Numbered from the stretch's first letter, positions 1 to 8,947 are shown. The stretch: 23,643 bases of DNA from Candidatus Omnitrophica bacterium UBA5776 (GCA_002418595.1 DIEK01000001.1:14048-37690), one strand, 5' to 3'. The notes: a model not told the origin generated them from the letters alone. Numbers and translations: made by a program.

Positions 1-151
1 GTACGAACCGGTATAACCGCCGGTAAATTGCGTTACGGAGACAACGCTACGCCTCCGGCAGAATTACGTCTTCCCTCCGTCCGGCATCGATACGACGGGA
101 ACGCTTGGGCTCCCGCAACAAACATTATCACTGGATAAGAACGGGCTTAGA
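1..151. other. Left edge, no recognisable gene
   Basis: This stretch precedes the RND pump gene. Frame 1 of the + strand is open from the edge to a TAA at 136-138 (about 45 codons), but its translation resembles nothing I know. The other + frames stop at 14-16 and 24-26. Any of these could be the tail of an upstream gene such as an outer-membrane factor or another pump component, but I cannot choose. No convincing promoter or terminator is visible. Confidence 0.3.
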
Positions 152-3100
152 ATGAGTTTACCGGGGTTCTCGGTCAACAGGCCGACCTTCATATCGATGC
201 TTTTCGCCGGCATCATCATAATCGGGGTGATCGCCCTGAAGATGCTGCCGGTGGAGATGATGCCGAACATAAGTTACGGCGATATCACCATAAACATAGA
301 CGTGCGCGGCGGCATCCCCGCTTCCGAGATAGAGAACCGCATCTCCAAACCGGTGGAAGAAGCGGTCAGCTCCGCTTCCCATCTAAGGAACATCCTCTCC
401 ATATCCAAAGAAGGCAACGCCACCATTATCCTGGAATTCGAGCCCGGCACGGAAATGAATTTCGCCGCCTTGGAAGTGCGCGAGAAATTCAACCGTATCC
501 GCAACAAACTCCCCAGAGAGATAGAAAAACCAGTCATAGCCAAATATGAATATATGGACGTGCCGATAATGATATTGGCCGTTACCAGCGACCGCCGTTC
601 CCCGGAACAACTGCGCAAAATAGTAGATGAGCGGATAAAAGACCGCATTCAAAGGATAGAAGGTATAGCCAGGGCTGAAGTGGTCGGCGGCCGCGAAGGC
701 AAGATCATAATCGAGATAGACCAGTACCGCCTTCAGGCATACCAGCTTTCCATAAATAAAGTGGTGGACATCATAAACCTTAACAATTCAAACCTCCTGG
801 CCGGAGAAATTAAAAGGGCCAAGGACAAATATCTGGTAAGGACCATCGGCGAGCTGGAAAGTCTGGAGGATATCGCCAACCTGGCGGTGGCGACAACTAA
901 AGAAGGCTCGGTGGTCCGCCTGAAAGATATAGCAAGCATCAAGGATTCTTATCTTGAACCCACCGCCTTTGCCAGGCTGAACGCCCAGCCGGTAATCTCC
1001 ATTTATATCCAGAAAGAGTCGCTGGCAAACACGGTGCAGATATCCAAGGACGTGAACAAGGAAATAGAAAACCTGAAACGCAGCCTGGAGAGCGATATAA
1101 AGCTTTCCCTGATCTCCAACCAGGCGGATATAATCCAGCAGGCCGTCAATCAGGTAAATTCCTCCCTGCTCACCGGGGCCCTGCTGGCGAGCTTGATACT
1201 CTTCATCTTTCTCTGGGATATCAGGCTTGTATTCATCATTAGCTCAAGCATCCCTCTCTCCGTGATACTCACCTTCTGCCTGATGTATTTCTCCAAGCTG
1301 ACCCTTAACGTAATGACCTTGAGCGGCCTGGCGCTCGGCGTAGGCATGCTGGTGGACAACGCCATCGTGGTTCTCGACAACACCTTCAAGAAACGCGACG
1401 ATTTTCTGGCGCAACCGGGCAGGTTCCCGGAAGATATGCCGATGAAGGAGATACAGAAGAGGCTGGCGGTGGAGGCCAGCGAAGAGATGTTCCTGGCGAT
1501 AGTGGCCTCCACTTTTACCACCATCGTGGTCTTCCTTCCCCTGTTTTTTATCAATCCGGAGATCAAGCTCCTTTACAGCGGCATCGCCCTGACTATTACC
1601 TATTCCCTGCTGGCATCCCTGTTCACGGCAATAACCCTGATCCCCCTGCTGGCGTCGCGGTTGAAGTTGAAAGACCCGCGCCTGCCGCCGCCGCCGGTCC
1701 CGGAAGAATCTTTGTCGAAAGATACCGTGACGGCGGGAACGGAAAAAGAAAAAATAAAAGAACCCGGAGGAGGGTTTCTGGAGAAACTATACAAGATATT
1801 CATCGCCCTGGTGCTGTTTCTGCGATATCTGGTGGTCTTCCTGGTGGTAGTGGCACTGCTGCGCGTAGTGCAGGAGGCTTCCAAGCTGGAGCAGGAATTC
1901 ATCGGCATCGCCGAACAGAATAAATTCACCATCTTCGTGGAGATGCCCACCGGGACGAAGATCGAAATAACCGACAAGATAATCGCAGGCATAGAATCGT
2001 TCGTGGCGAGAATGCCGGAAGTCAAGAACGCTACCTCCAAGGTAGAGCCCTGGTCCGGAAAGATATTCGTGGAACTTAAACCGCTGGCGGAACGCAAGAA
2101 ATCAACAGGCGAATTCATGAACACGCTGCGCCCCTACACGGACAAGTTCTACCAGAGCCACCGGGCGTTCGTCTATTACGAGGAACCGCAGGAGGTCGGC
2201 ACCAAGGAAATCCTGCTGGAACTCTACGGTCACGACTACGAGGTGCTGAAAAGCCTTGCCATCCAGGTGGCCCAGCGCCTGCAGACCATACCGAAATTCA
2301 CCGATACAAAGATCCGCATGCGCGAGGGCCGCCCGGAGATACAACTTATCCTCGACAAGCGCGAAGCCGCGATGTTCGGACTTACCGCAGAGGACGTGTC
2401 TCTGGCGCTGCACACCCATATGCGGGGGCTGGTGGCCACGCGTTTTCGCGGCAACCGGGAATCGTTGATAAAAACCCAGGACCCCAACTTCAACCCGCGA
2501 TGGCATTTCAACGGCAGCCCCGCCTTGCACAACGGGACTTCCCGGGACGGCGCTGAAAAGGCGGAGGAAACGGAGACGATCGTCCGCATCGGAGAGGAAT
2601 TCCGCCACACGCGAGATGACCTGCGCAGGATAACTCTGGTGACTCCTTATGGAGATATGGTTTTTCTGAACCAGTTGACGGCGTTTAAGGATGAATACGG
2701 CCCGAGCGAAGTGTGGAGAAAGAACAAGTCCCGAATGGTCCAGGTAAGCGCCAATACAGGCGGCGTCGCGCTGGGAACGGCGGCCATTAAAGTGAAAGAG
2801 GCGATCAAGGATCTCAAATTCCCGAAAGATTATTTTTGGCAATTCGGCGGTAATTATGATAAAATGATACAAAATCAGAAGGAACTTTACTGGGCGTTGA
2901 TAATCAGCCTGGTGCTGGTCTATATGATACTCGCGGGGCTCTTTGAATCGCTTACGGAACCTTTCATTATTTTATGCACGGTGCCGATGGCGGCGATAGG
3001 CGCAGTCACGGCGCTGAGGCTGACCGATAAACCTGTGGGAACCGGGGTGCTTATCGGGGCAATAATGCTCGGCGGGATAGTCGTCAACAACGCGATCATA

Positions 3101-3400
3101 CTTATAGACCGCATAAATTTCCTGAGGAATAACTTTAAAGACAAGTATTCCCAGCGGGGCGGCGCCAAGAAAGCGGTGATAGACGCATCCTTCGACAGGC
3201 TCAGGCCGATCATGATGACATCCTTAACCACTATACTGGGGCTCATCCCGATGGCCCTGGATAAAAGCGAATCGGCTAACTTGTGGTCGCCTCTTGCGAT
3301 AACCGTTATCGGAGGGCTTTCGGTCGCGACCTTTCTCACTCTTTTCGTAATACCTTGTGTTTATCTTGTTTTCCGGGATTTCTGGCTGGTTAAACGATAG
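152..3400 (+). CDS. RND efflux pump inner-membrane subunit (AcrB/HAE1-like)
   Basis: Full-length (1082 aa) proton-driven transporter of the AcrB/AcrD/AcrF superfamily, expected to export hydrophobic compounds through a tripartite complex. TM1 is at about residues 12-32, followed by a large periplasmic loop, TM2-TM6 (about 337-500), TM7 (about 549-573), a second periplasmic loop and TM8-TM12 from about 915. The TM4 motif GMLVDNAIVVLDN (about 398-410) has one Asp where AcrB has two, and TM10 has GGIVVNNAIILID without the AcrB lysine; this variant is common in HAE1-like pumps of non-proteobacteria. A hydrophilic insert near residues 785-815 lies in the second porter domain. ATG 152 is the first start after the frame opens and fits the usual N-terminus; its Shine-Dalgarno is weak. 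The adaptor gene follows after 15 bp. Substrate unknown. Confidence 0.95.
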   Translation: MSLPGFSVNRPTFISMLFAGIIIIGVIALKMLPVEMMPNISYGDITINIDVRGGIPASEIENRISKPVEEAVSSASHLRNILSISKEGNATIILEFEPGTEMNFAALEVREKFNRIRNKLPREIEKPVIAKYEYMDVPIMILAVTSDRRSPEQLRKIVDERIKDRIQRIEGIARAEVVGGREGKIIIEIDQYRLQAYQLSINKVVDIINLNNSNLLAGEIKRAKDKYLVRTIGELESLEDIANLAVATTKEGSVVRLKDIASIKDSYLEPTAFARLNAQPVISIYIQKESLANTVQISKDVNKEIENLKRSLESDIKLSLISNQADIIQQAVNQVNSSLLTGALLASLILFIFLWDIRLVFIISSSIPLSVILTFCLMYFSKLTLNVMTLSGLALGVGMLVDNAIVVLDNTFKKRDDFLAQPGRFPEDMPMKEIQKRLAVEASEEMFLAIVASTFTTIVVFLPLFFINPEIKLLYSGIALTITYSLLASLFTAITLIPLLASRLKLKDPRLPPPPVPEESLSKDTVTAGTEKEKIKEPGGGFLEKLYKIFIALVLFLRYLVVFLVVVALLRVVQEASKLEQEFIGIAEQNKFTIFVEMPTGTKIEITDKIIAGIESFVARMPEVKNATSKVEPWSGKIFVELKPLAERKKSTGEFMNTLRPYTDKFYQSHRAFVYYEEPQEVGTKEILLELYGHDYEVLKSLAIQVAQRLQTIPKFTDTKIRMREGRPEIQLILDKREAAMFGLTAEDVSLALHTHMRGLVATRFRGNRESLIKTQDPNFNPRWHFNGSPALHNGTSRDGAEKAEETETIVRIGEEFRHTRDDLRRITLVTPYGDMVFLNQLTAFKDEYGPSEVWRKNKSRMVQVSANTGGVALGTAAIKVKEAIKDLKFPKDYFWQFGGNYDKMIQNQKELYWALIISLVLVYMILAGLFESLTEPFIILCTVPMAAIGAVTALRLTDKPVGTGVLIGAIMLGGIVVNNAIILIDRINFLRNNFKDKYSQRGGAKKAVIDASFDRLRPIMMTSLTTILGLIPMALDKSESANLWSPLAITVIGGLSVATFLTLFVIPCVYLVFRDFWLVKR

Positions 3401-3415
3401 GAGGGGCAAATAAAT

Positions 3416-4675
3416 ATGGGCTCTAAATTATTGAAACTTCTGCTTATCCTGGTATTGGCCTTTGTAATGTGGGGAGTCTATCAGACAGGCATCAAGCTTT
3501 CCACGCAAAAGGCCCCTTTCATGCAGGATATGATAAGCAAGGTGAAGAAAGAACCCCCTCCGTCCCAAAAGCAGAGCGCGGCAACACCGGTCCGGCAGGA
3601 AGAACCGCCCGCGCAGCAGCAGTCGCCGTCCGAACCCGCGCCTATCATGGTGCGGGTGTTCAAGATGAAACCCACCGATTTCCACGATTTTCTCCCGGTA
3701 ATGGGCACGGTAAAAGGCAAAACGGAAATTGAACTGAAATTCGAAATTCCGGGTGTGATCAAAAAAATCTATTTCAAAGAAGGCGAAAAAGTGAGAAAAA
3801 GCGCGCTGATCGCCTATCTGGTCCCGGATGACGCTAAACTGAAGCTGAAATACGCGAGGAACAAGTTCATATCGGCCCAGGCGGCATACGAATCCTCCCT
3901 GAAGAAATACGAGATAAACCAGAAGCTGTTCGAGGTCGGGGCGATCATCAAATCCAAAATGGAAGAAGCCGAACTTGATGCGAGAAGCGCCAAGGCCCAG
4001 GTGGATACGGCTAAAGCCGAAGAAGACCTGGCAAAGAACGATTTTCGCAAAGTCTTCATCTACTCCACAAAAGACGGGGTCATGGGGCCGAGAGAAGCCG
4101 AGGAAGGGGAATTCGTGACTTCCCAGGATAAAATGGGCACGCTGTTCGAAATCAGTGAAGTTTACATTGAAGTAGGTATCGTCGAAAGAGACATAAACAA
4201 GGTCCGGCTCGGGCAGAAAGCCAGCATATACGTTGACGCTTACCCTACCAGGGTGTTCGAGGGAACGGTGGACAGCGTCTATCCCATCATAGAGGGAAAA
4301 AGCAGGACGCTCACCGCCAAGATCAAGGTGGACAACAAAGAAGGACTGCTTATGCCGGGTATGTTCAGCAGGGCGGAAATAAGCATAGCGGACCTGAAAC
4401 AAGTTTTGATAATCCCTACTTCCAGCATCATGCAGGCCGGCGGCGGGAAAATACTGGTGCCGGTCGTCCCCAAGACGACGTTGAGGACCGGAGAAGACGG
4501 CATACAGACCGGAACCGTTCAGATACGCAGGGTCGTGCAAGGATATGCCACGAACGACTATGTGCAGGTGGCGCAGGGGCTGGGAGAAGACGATCTGATC
4601 ATCATAGAAACGCAGGGCGAATTGAAGGATAACGCCAAGGTCAAGATCGTGGGGACGGAAGAGTTGGGACTTTAA
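3416..4675 (+). CDS. RND periplasmic adaptor (membrane fusion protein, HlyD/AcrA family)
   Basis: 419-aa adaptor that would bridge the pump encoded just upstream to an outer-membrane channel. An N-terminal hydrophobic helix (about residues 4-22) serves as anchor or signal. A Pro/Gln-rich linker (about 45-76) follows, then the first lipoyl half (residues about 95-130, including GVIKKIYFKEGEKVRK), a coiled-coil hairpin (about 140-200), the second lipoyl half with a GEFVT segment, a beta-barrel (about 245-320, LMPGMFSRAEI) and a C-terminal membrane-proximal domain. A strong AGGAGGGG Shine-Dalgarno lies 9 bp before ATG 3416, overlapping the end of the pump gene. The adaptor comes after the pump, the reverse of the acrAB order. 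No outer-membrane factor gene is visible in the window. It converges with the PPIase gene 38 bp further on, and I see no clear terminator between them. Confidence 0.93.
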   Translation: MGSKLLKLLLILVLAFVMWGVYQTGIKLSTQKAPFMQDMISKVKKEPPPSQKQSAATPVRQEEPPAQQQSPSEPAPIMVRVFKMKPTDFHDFLPVMGTVKGKTEIELKFEIPGVIKKIYFKEGEKVRKSALIAYLVPDDAKLKLKYARNKFISAQAAYESSLKKYEINQKLFEVGAIIKSKMEEAELDARSAKAQVDTAKAEEDLAKNDFRKVFIYSTKDGVMGPREAEEGEFVTSQDKMGTLFEISEVYIEVGIVERDINKVRLGQKASIYVDAYPTRVFEGTVDSVYPIIEGKSRTLTAKIKVDNKEGLLMPGMFSRAEISIADLKQVLIIPTSSIMQAGGGKILVPVVPKTTLRTGEDGIQTGTVQIRRVVQGYATNDYVQVAQGLGEDDLIIIETQGELKDNAKVKIVGTEELGL

Positions 4676-4713
4676 CCCGCGGTTTGCGCAGAATGGGGTA
4701 TTCCGGCAGTGCC

Positions 4714-5631
4714 TTACTTGATCCTGCCTTCGTGGATCTCTATGCCGGCATTGTTCTTCAGATCCTGCAAAAGTTTCTTTATCCTGTCCTGCTTCTTTTT
4801 CTGCAGCAGAACGGCTTTTATTTCATCCTGCATCTCTTCAAAAGGCCGCCCCCGGAACCTGCGTATTGCCTCTATCCTCACTATATAGAATCCTTCGGGG
4901 CAGGAGAACACACTGCTGATCTCTCCTTCATGCAGTCCCGGGGCGAATACCGCCTTGTCGAACTCCGGGGAACGTTTACCGCGCTTTAAAAACCCCGCGT
5001 CACCGCCTTTATCGCGGCTTTCCGTTCTGGAATATGCCTCGGCCAGCAAAGCAAAATCTTCCCCCTGAAGAAGGCGGATCAAGATACCCTGCGCCTCTTT
5101 CTCAGTAGGCAGCAATATCTCCCGGACATGACGTTCTTCCAGCTCCGCCAGTCTGGCTTTATACCCGCGGTAGTATTCTTCGGCTTCTTCCCCGCTTGTC
5201 TCCGAGCCGAACGTCTCCTGTTCTAAAAGCAACAGGGCCAGAATCTCCTGCCTGGTCTTTTCCATCAGCCGCTTGAATTCTTCCTCTCCCTCCAGGCCGC
5301 GCCGCTGAGCCTCCTGGGAAATAAGCAGGCGCTGGATAATCTCTTCTTTCAAATAGTCGGTCTTGGCGGAAAGAGAATCAATTCTTCTCCGGTCTCCTTC
5401 CGGGAAGGCGGAGTTATAATATTTCACTTCGAAATCCAGATCATTATCGGTTATGACCGTGCCGTTCACCGAAGCGACGGCGTTGGCGGGAGTGCCGGGT
5501 ACAGGCTCTTTGCGGGAAGAACAGCCGGCCATAAAGATTACCGCCGCCGCCAAACAAGCCGGCATTGACAGGAGGCGGAGCAGATTATTCAAGATACGTG
5601 TATATCTTGCCTTTATAATTGCGCAGGACAT
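4714..5631 (-). CDS. SurA/PrsA-like parvulin peptidyl-prolyl isomerase lipoprotein
   Basis: Periplasmic folding-chaperone type protein (305 aa). The N-terminus has basic residues (K7, R9, R12, R19), a hydrophobic stretch and a lipobox FMAGC with the lipidated Cys at about residue 37. A SurA_N-like helical region (about 48-150, beginning VASVNGTVITDNDLD) and a PpiC rotamase domain (about 160-265, with REILLPTEKEA, GDAGFLKRGK and GFYIVRIE) follow. The start at 5631 has an AAGGGGA element upstream and supplies the charged n-region, but it overlaps the 3' end of kamA by 47 bp. A later ATG at 5565 would give a 15-residue signal with no basic residues, so it is less likely. It is the last gene of the ligase-ligase-kamA operon, which may be incidental or may tie it to envelope assembly. 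Confidence 0.88.
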   Translation of the reverse strand: MSCAIIKARYTRILNNLLRLLSMPACLAAAVIFMAGCSSRKEPVPGTPANAVASVNGTVITDNDLDFEVKYYNSAFPEGDRRRIDSLSAKTDYLKEEIIQRLLISQEAQRRGLEGEEEFKRLMEKTRQEILALLLLEQETFGSETSGEEAEEYYRGYKARLAELEERHVREILLPTEKEAQGILIRLLQGEDFALLAEAYSRTESRDKGGDAGFLKRGKRSPEFDKAVFAPGLHEGEISSVFSCPEGFYIVRIEAIRRFRGRPFEEMQDEIKAVLLQKKKQDRIKKLLQDLKNNAGIEIHEGRIK

Positions 5632-6778
5632 ATTTTCCCCTTGCCTGCGAAAGTATGTAGCTCGGGCTTACCGGTATCTTGCCGCCGCCCCCCGGGCCGT
5701 CTATCACATAGGTAGGGACGGCATACCCGGAAGTATGCCCGCGCAGTTTCTCCATTATGTTTATACCGGCGGCCACGGGAGTGCGAAAATGCTGGGTGCC
5801 CCTGACCGGATCGCACTGGTAAATATAATAAGGCCTCACCCTTATCTGCAGCAACTCGTGCATCAGGCGTTTCATGATGTAAGGCCTGTCGTTTATTCCT
5901 TTCAAAAGGACGCTCTGGCTGCCGAGCGGGATGCCGGAATCGGCAAGCATTTCACAGGCGATACGGCACCTCTTGGTTATCTCCTTGGGGTGATTGAAAT
6001 GTATGCTCATCCATAACGGATTGTATTTCTTGAGTATCCCCGCGAGCTTGGCTGTAATACGCTGGGGAAGGGTTACCGGGACGCGGCTTCCGATACGAAG
6101 GAACTCCACGTGTGATATCGCGCGGATCTTCTTGAGGAGGTCCTCTATCTGCTCGTCTTCCATGGTCAACGGATCTCCGCCGGAAATCAGGACGTCCCTT
6201 ATCTTACGATTGGACTTTATGTATTCAACCGCCGCGTCGAACTTCCCCGCCCCGCAGGCGCCTTCTTTATCCTGCGCGCAGTCATGCTCTCCCACCAGCC
6301 TGCGCCTGGTGCAATGACGGCAATACATCGCGCAATGATCGGTGGCCAGCAGCAAAACCCTGTCCGGATACCTGTGCACCAGATGCGGCGCAGGAGAATC
6401 CCTGTCTTCCGCGCACGGATCGACCATCTCATGCGGCCCCACGGAATACTCTTGTGCCACAGGAACGGCCTGCCTGCGCAGCGGACAGGCGGGATCCTCC
6501 GGGTCCATCAAGGAGGCCCAGTACGGGGTGATAGCCATGGAAAGCCTGCCGTTGGCCTTGCGGATAGCTTCTTCTTCCTCTCCGCTCAATTTGATTATCT
6601 GCGCGAGTTCCTCCCGGGAGCGCACGCGTTTTCTCATCTGCCAATGCCAGTCCTCCCAATCAAGAGGGTTGACATCCTTGAAAAGCGGTATCTGCTGGTA
6701 ATCCCTAGGCCTTCTCAGAGAACGTATCTGCGGTTCCGGCTGATTCTTTTGCTGCTCTGCCAGTATGATATTCTCCAA
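5585..6778 (-). CDS. kamA: L-lysine 2,3-aminomutase (radical SAM, PLP)
   Basis: Converts L-alpha-lysine to L-beta-lysine using a 4Fe-4S cluster, S-adenosylmethionine and PLP. The radical SAM triad is C149-x3-C153-x2-C156 in DHCAMYCRHCTRRR. The PLP lysine is K367 in GPGGGGKIPV, and the two aspartates that bind the substrate amine in characterised KamA are matched by D323 (YQCDP) and D360 (YVIDG). At 397 aa, and with an N-terminus of the DWEDWHWQMRKR type, it matches true KamA better than the shorter EpmB that modifies EF-P. Translation starts at TTG 6776-6778, preceded by a strong GGAGGAGAGGG; the upstream ATP-grasp gene stops 1 bp away, so the two are coupled. No acetyltransferase for N-epsilon-acetyl-beta-lysine lies beside it. 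Instead the neighbours are two peptide-ligase-like enzymes. Confidence 0.95.
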   Translation of the reverse strand: MENIILAEQQKNQPEPQIRSLRRPRDYQQIPLFKDVNPLDWEDWHWQMRKRVRSREELAQIIKLSGEEEEAIRKANGRLSMAITPYWASLMDPEDPACPLRRQAVPVAQEYSVGPHEMVDPCAEDRDSPAPHLVHRYPDRVLLLATDHCAMYCRHCTRRRLVGEHDCAQDKEGACGAGKFDAAVEYIKSNRKIRDVLISGGDPLTMEDEQIEDLLKKIRAISHVEFLRIGSRVPVTLPQRITAKLAGILKKYNPLWMSIHFNHPKEITKRCRIACEMLADSGIPLGSQSVLLKGINDRPYIMKRLMHELLQIRVRPYYIYQCDPVRGTQHFRTPVAAGINIMEKLRGHTSGYAVPTYVIDGPGGGGKIPVSPSYILSQARGKYVLRNYKGKIYTYLE

Positions 6779-6779
6779 T

Positions 6780-7778
6780 TTACCCTCTCCTCCTTTTAAA
6801 GGCGCCCAGTAAGATCGTTTCTATCAGGTCTTCATACTGCATCCCTGCCGCGTATGCCATAATGGGAAAGTTAGAATCTTTAGGGTTCAATCCCGGCAAT
6901 GGGTTGATCTCCAGGACATAAGGCACGCCTTCTTCGTTCAACCGGATATCGGTGCGCGATATGTCGAAACATCCCACCGCGCGGTGGGTCTTTAGAGCGG
7001 TCTCCTTCACCAGGCCGTCGGTGTTCTTATCGAGCCGCGCCGGGCAGTAAAAATGCGGCACGAGTCCCATCTCCTTGTTCCCCTGGAATTCCTTCATCTT
7101 CCATGAATAGAAATACTCGCCGCTCCCGGAGCAATCGGAGAAATCTATTTCGAGTATCGGCAGAATTATGGTGCTTCCGTTCTCCAGGACTCCCACGGTC
7201 AGTTCCTTGCCGTTGATGAACTCCTCGGCCAGGATGGCCTGATTGTATATCTTCATCAGGTCACGAACCCTGGAATATAACTCCTCCGTGTCGCGCACGA
7301 CATTGGAAGACAATATCCCTTTTGCAGACCCTTCGAAATTAGGTTTAACGATCAAGGGGAATTTGAGTGTCCCGTCGATCTTCTCGCTGCCGCGGGAGAA
7401 AAGCTGCGAACGCGGAGTGGGAATACCCTCCGCCTTCAGTATCTTCTTGGTCGCCGATTTATTCAACGCCAGGGCGAGCGCGAAGGTGTTGGATCCGGTA
7501 TAAGGGATTTTGAGATAATCCAGGATTGCGGGTATTTGCGATTCGCGGTATTTGCCGGCGCGGCCTTCGGCGATATTGAAGACCATATCTACGCGGTTTT
7601 TCCTGAAATACGATACGATGTCGGGATTTCCGGCTTCCACCGGCAGGACATTATGCCCTTTCTTGCGCAGGGCGGAAGTAATGGCGTCTATGGTTTCCTG
7701 CGAGTCGAACTCGGAGAAATAGTCCGGGGGTTTCGATTCATCCTTCTCTTTCAGGTTATAGGTCAAGGCGATATCCAT
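6780..7778 (-). CDS. ATP-grasp ligase, D-Ala-D-Ala ligase-like (copy 2)
   Basis: 332-aa ATP-grasp enzyme related to D-alanine-D-alanine ligase, expected to join a carboxylate to an amine through an acyl-phosphate. The N-terminal domain carries FNIAEG (about 67-72), RESQIPAIL and IPYTGS, followed by the K/tK pair of the Ddl fold. The ATP-grasp loop is EGSAKG at 149-154, the metal/ATP segment is LAEEFINGKELTV, and the C-terminal signature YVLEINPLPGLNP provides Glu/Asn metal ligands. The Ddl HG..GEDG motif is replaced by NIAEG...RES, which argues against a housekeeping Ddl and for another amino-acid or peptide substrate. It starts 2 bp after the paralogous ligase and ends 1 bp before kamA, so the products probably act in one pathway. 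The substrate cannot be read from the sequence. Confidence 0.85.
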   Translation of the reverse strand: MDIALTYNLKEKDESKPPDYFSEFDSQETIDAITSALRKKGHNVLPVEAGNPDIVSYFRKNRVDMVFNIAEGRAGKYRESQIPAILDYLKIPYTGSNTFALALALNKSATKKILKAEGIPTPRSQLFSRGSEKIDGTLKFPLIVKPNFEGSAKGILSSNVVRDTEELYSRVRDLMKIYNQAILAEEFINGKELTVGVLENGSTIILPILEIDFSDCSGSGEYFYSWKMKEFQGNKEMGLVPHFYCPARLDKNTDGLVKETALKTHRAVGCFDISRTDIRLNEEGVPYVLEINPLPGLNPKDSNFPIMAYAAGMQYEDLIETILLGAFKRRRG

Positions 7779-7780
7779 AC

Positions 7781-8770
7781 TTACTCCAGTCCGTACCTTT
7801 TCAGTGCCGCGCGGAGAATATTCCCCACGATCTGTTCGTAAGAGATCCCGCCGGCCTCCGCCACCAGAGGGAAGACGTCGGCGGTCGACAACGAAGGCAG
7901 CGGGTTTATCTCCAGCACATACGGCCTGCCTTCCGGGTCAACCCTGAAATCCACCCTGCCGAAATCGCGGCAGTCTACCGCGAGGTAAGTTTTCAACGCC
8001 AGCTCGCCCAGGGTTTTTTCCAGCTCACGGCTGATGCGCGCCGGACAGATGTATTCTATCCTGTCGGAAGCGATACTGCTGAACGTATAGAATTTATCGT
8101 TAAGCTTCACCTTGCCGTCTATCTTCACCTGAACGGCCGGCATCACCTCGACCGGGTCGTTACCGACGATTGCCACGGTAAATTCCCGTCCGGCAACGAA
8201 TTCTTCCACCAAGGCAGGCTGATGGTATGCGTTCAGGATATACTCCGCCTGTTTCTTAAGCTCTTCCGGAGTCTCCACCCGCGAACTCTCGCTCAAACCC
8301 TTAGAAGACCCTTCAAACCTCGGTTTCACGATCAAGGGAAACCGCAGGCGGCCGGTCTCCAGCATGGAAGAGGCGTCCTTGATCTCTATCGAATTGGGGG
8401 TCGGGATACCGTCGGCCTGGAATATCTTCTTGGCCATTACCTTGTCAAGAGTAAGCCCAAGCGTCAGCGCGTCGGCGCCCACATAAGGGATACCCGACAT
8501 CTCCAAAAGCATCGGCACCTGCGATTCCCTGTTTCTCCCCTCCGTGCCTTCGGAGATATTGAAAACTATATCGACGTCGAGATTGTTCATCCTTTCCAAA
8601 AGGGACGATACGTTGCCGATCTTCTCCACCTTATATCCCTGGGACTCGATGGCGTCCACCAGCACGTCTATGGTTGACGGATGATCGAATTCCGCGTTGG
8701 CGTCGGGAGGATCCCCTTCCCTGAATTCGTAATCTGTTTTTAGATCGTACGTCAGTCCTACTCTTTTCAT
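7781..8770 (-). CDS. ATP-grasp ligase, D-Ala-D-Ala ligase-like (copy 1)
   Basis: First gene of the kamA operon (329 aa), paralogous to the next gene and with the same architecture: VFNISEG (about 69-75) and RESQVPMLLE in the N-domain, IPYVGAD, the grasp loop EGSSKG at 153-158, LVEEFVAGREFTV, RVDF and YVLEINPLPSLS near the C-terminus. The start is ATG 8770, preceded by GAGGGG at 5-6 bp; a longer frame opens 15 codons upstream but reads through the leader and starts without a ribosome site. Two tandem, non-identical ligases suggest sequential ligations or a heteromeric enzyme rather than a recent duplication. Like copy 2 it lacks the classical Ddl HG..GEDG motif. Transcription probably begins at the promoter at 8919-8947. 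Confidence 0.85.
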   Translation of the reverse strand: MKRVGLTYDLKTDYEFREGDPPDANAEFDHPSTIDVLVDAIESQGYKVEKIGNVSSLLERMNNLDVDIVFNISEGTEGRNRESQVPMLLEMSGIPYVGADALTLGLTLDKVMAKKIFQADGIPTPNSIEIKDASSMLETGRLRFPLIVKPRFEGSSKGLSESSRVETPEELKKQAEYILNAYHQPALVEEFVAGREFTVAIVGNDPVEVMPAVQVKIDGKVKLNDKFYTFSSIASDRIEYICPARISRELEKTLGELALKTYLAVDCRDFGRVDFRVDPEGRPYVLEINPLPSLSTADVFPLVAEAGGISYEQIVGNILRAALKRYGLE

Positions 8771-8821
8771 TCTGCCCCTCGAAATCCTTCCGTTTCCCGT
8801 CGAAAAACAACGCAACAGATA

Positions 8822-8856
8822 TAAAAAATAAGGGCTCCTTCTTTACAAGAGCCCTT
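8822..8856 (-). terminator. Hairpin with U-tract in the leader of the ligase-kamA operon (attenuator candidate)
   Basis: On the minus strand an 8-bp perfect stem AAGGGCTC/GAGCCCTT (8849-8856 with 8830-8837) and an 11-nt loop are followed by ATTTTTTATA. It lies about 50 bp before the first ligase start and downstream of the promoter at 8919-8947. It would therefore stop transcripts of the operon itself unless read through. The preceding glycosyltransferase gene already has its own terminator. Confidence 0.65.
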
Positions 8857-8918
8857 AAGAAATCTATTTCTGTTTTTCCCGGTAATCCTCCGCTTTGGAA
8901 TTAATAATTGTTGTTATT

Positions 8919-8947
8919 TTTTTAACACAAGCGGGGGTGATTGTCAA
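8919..8947 (-). promoter_or_regulatory. Sigma70-type promoter of the ligase-kamA operon
   Basis: On the minus strand a perfect TTGACA (8942-8947) is separated by 17 bp from TAAAAA (8919-8924, 4/6 to consensus). It directly abuts the T-tract of the glycosyltransferase terminator, so one unit ends where the next begins. The predicted transcript start near 8911 gives a leader of about 140 nt containing the hairpin at 8822-8856. Confidence 0.55.

Noticed and set aside
3428..4540. 370-codon open frame antisense to the adaptor
   Set aside because: It is a shadow of the adaptor: no signal peptide or domain fits, and base composition explains its length.
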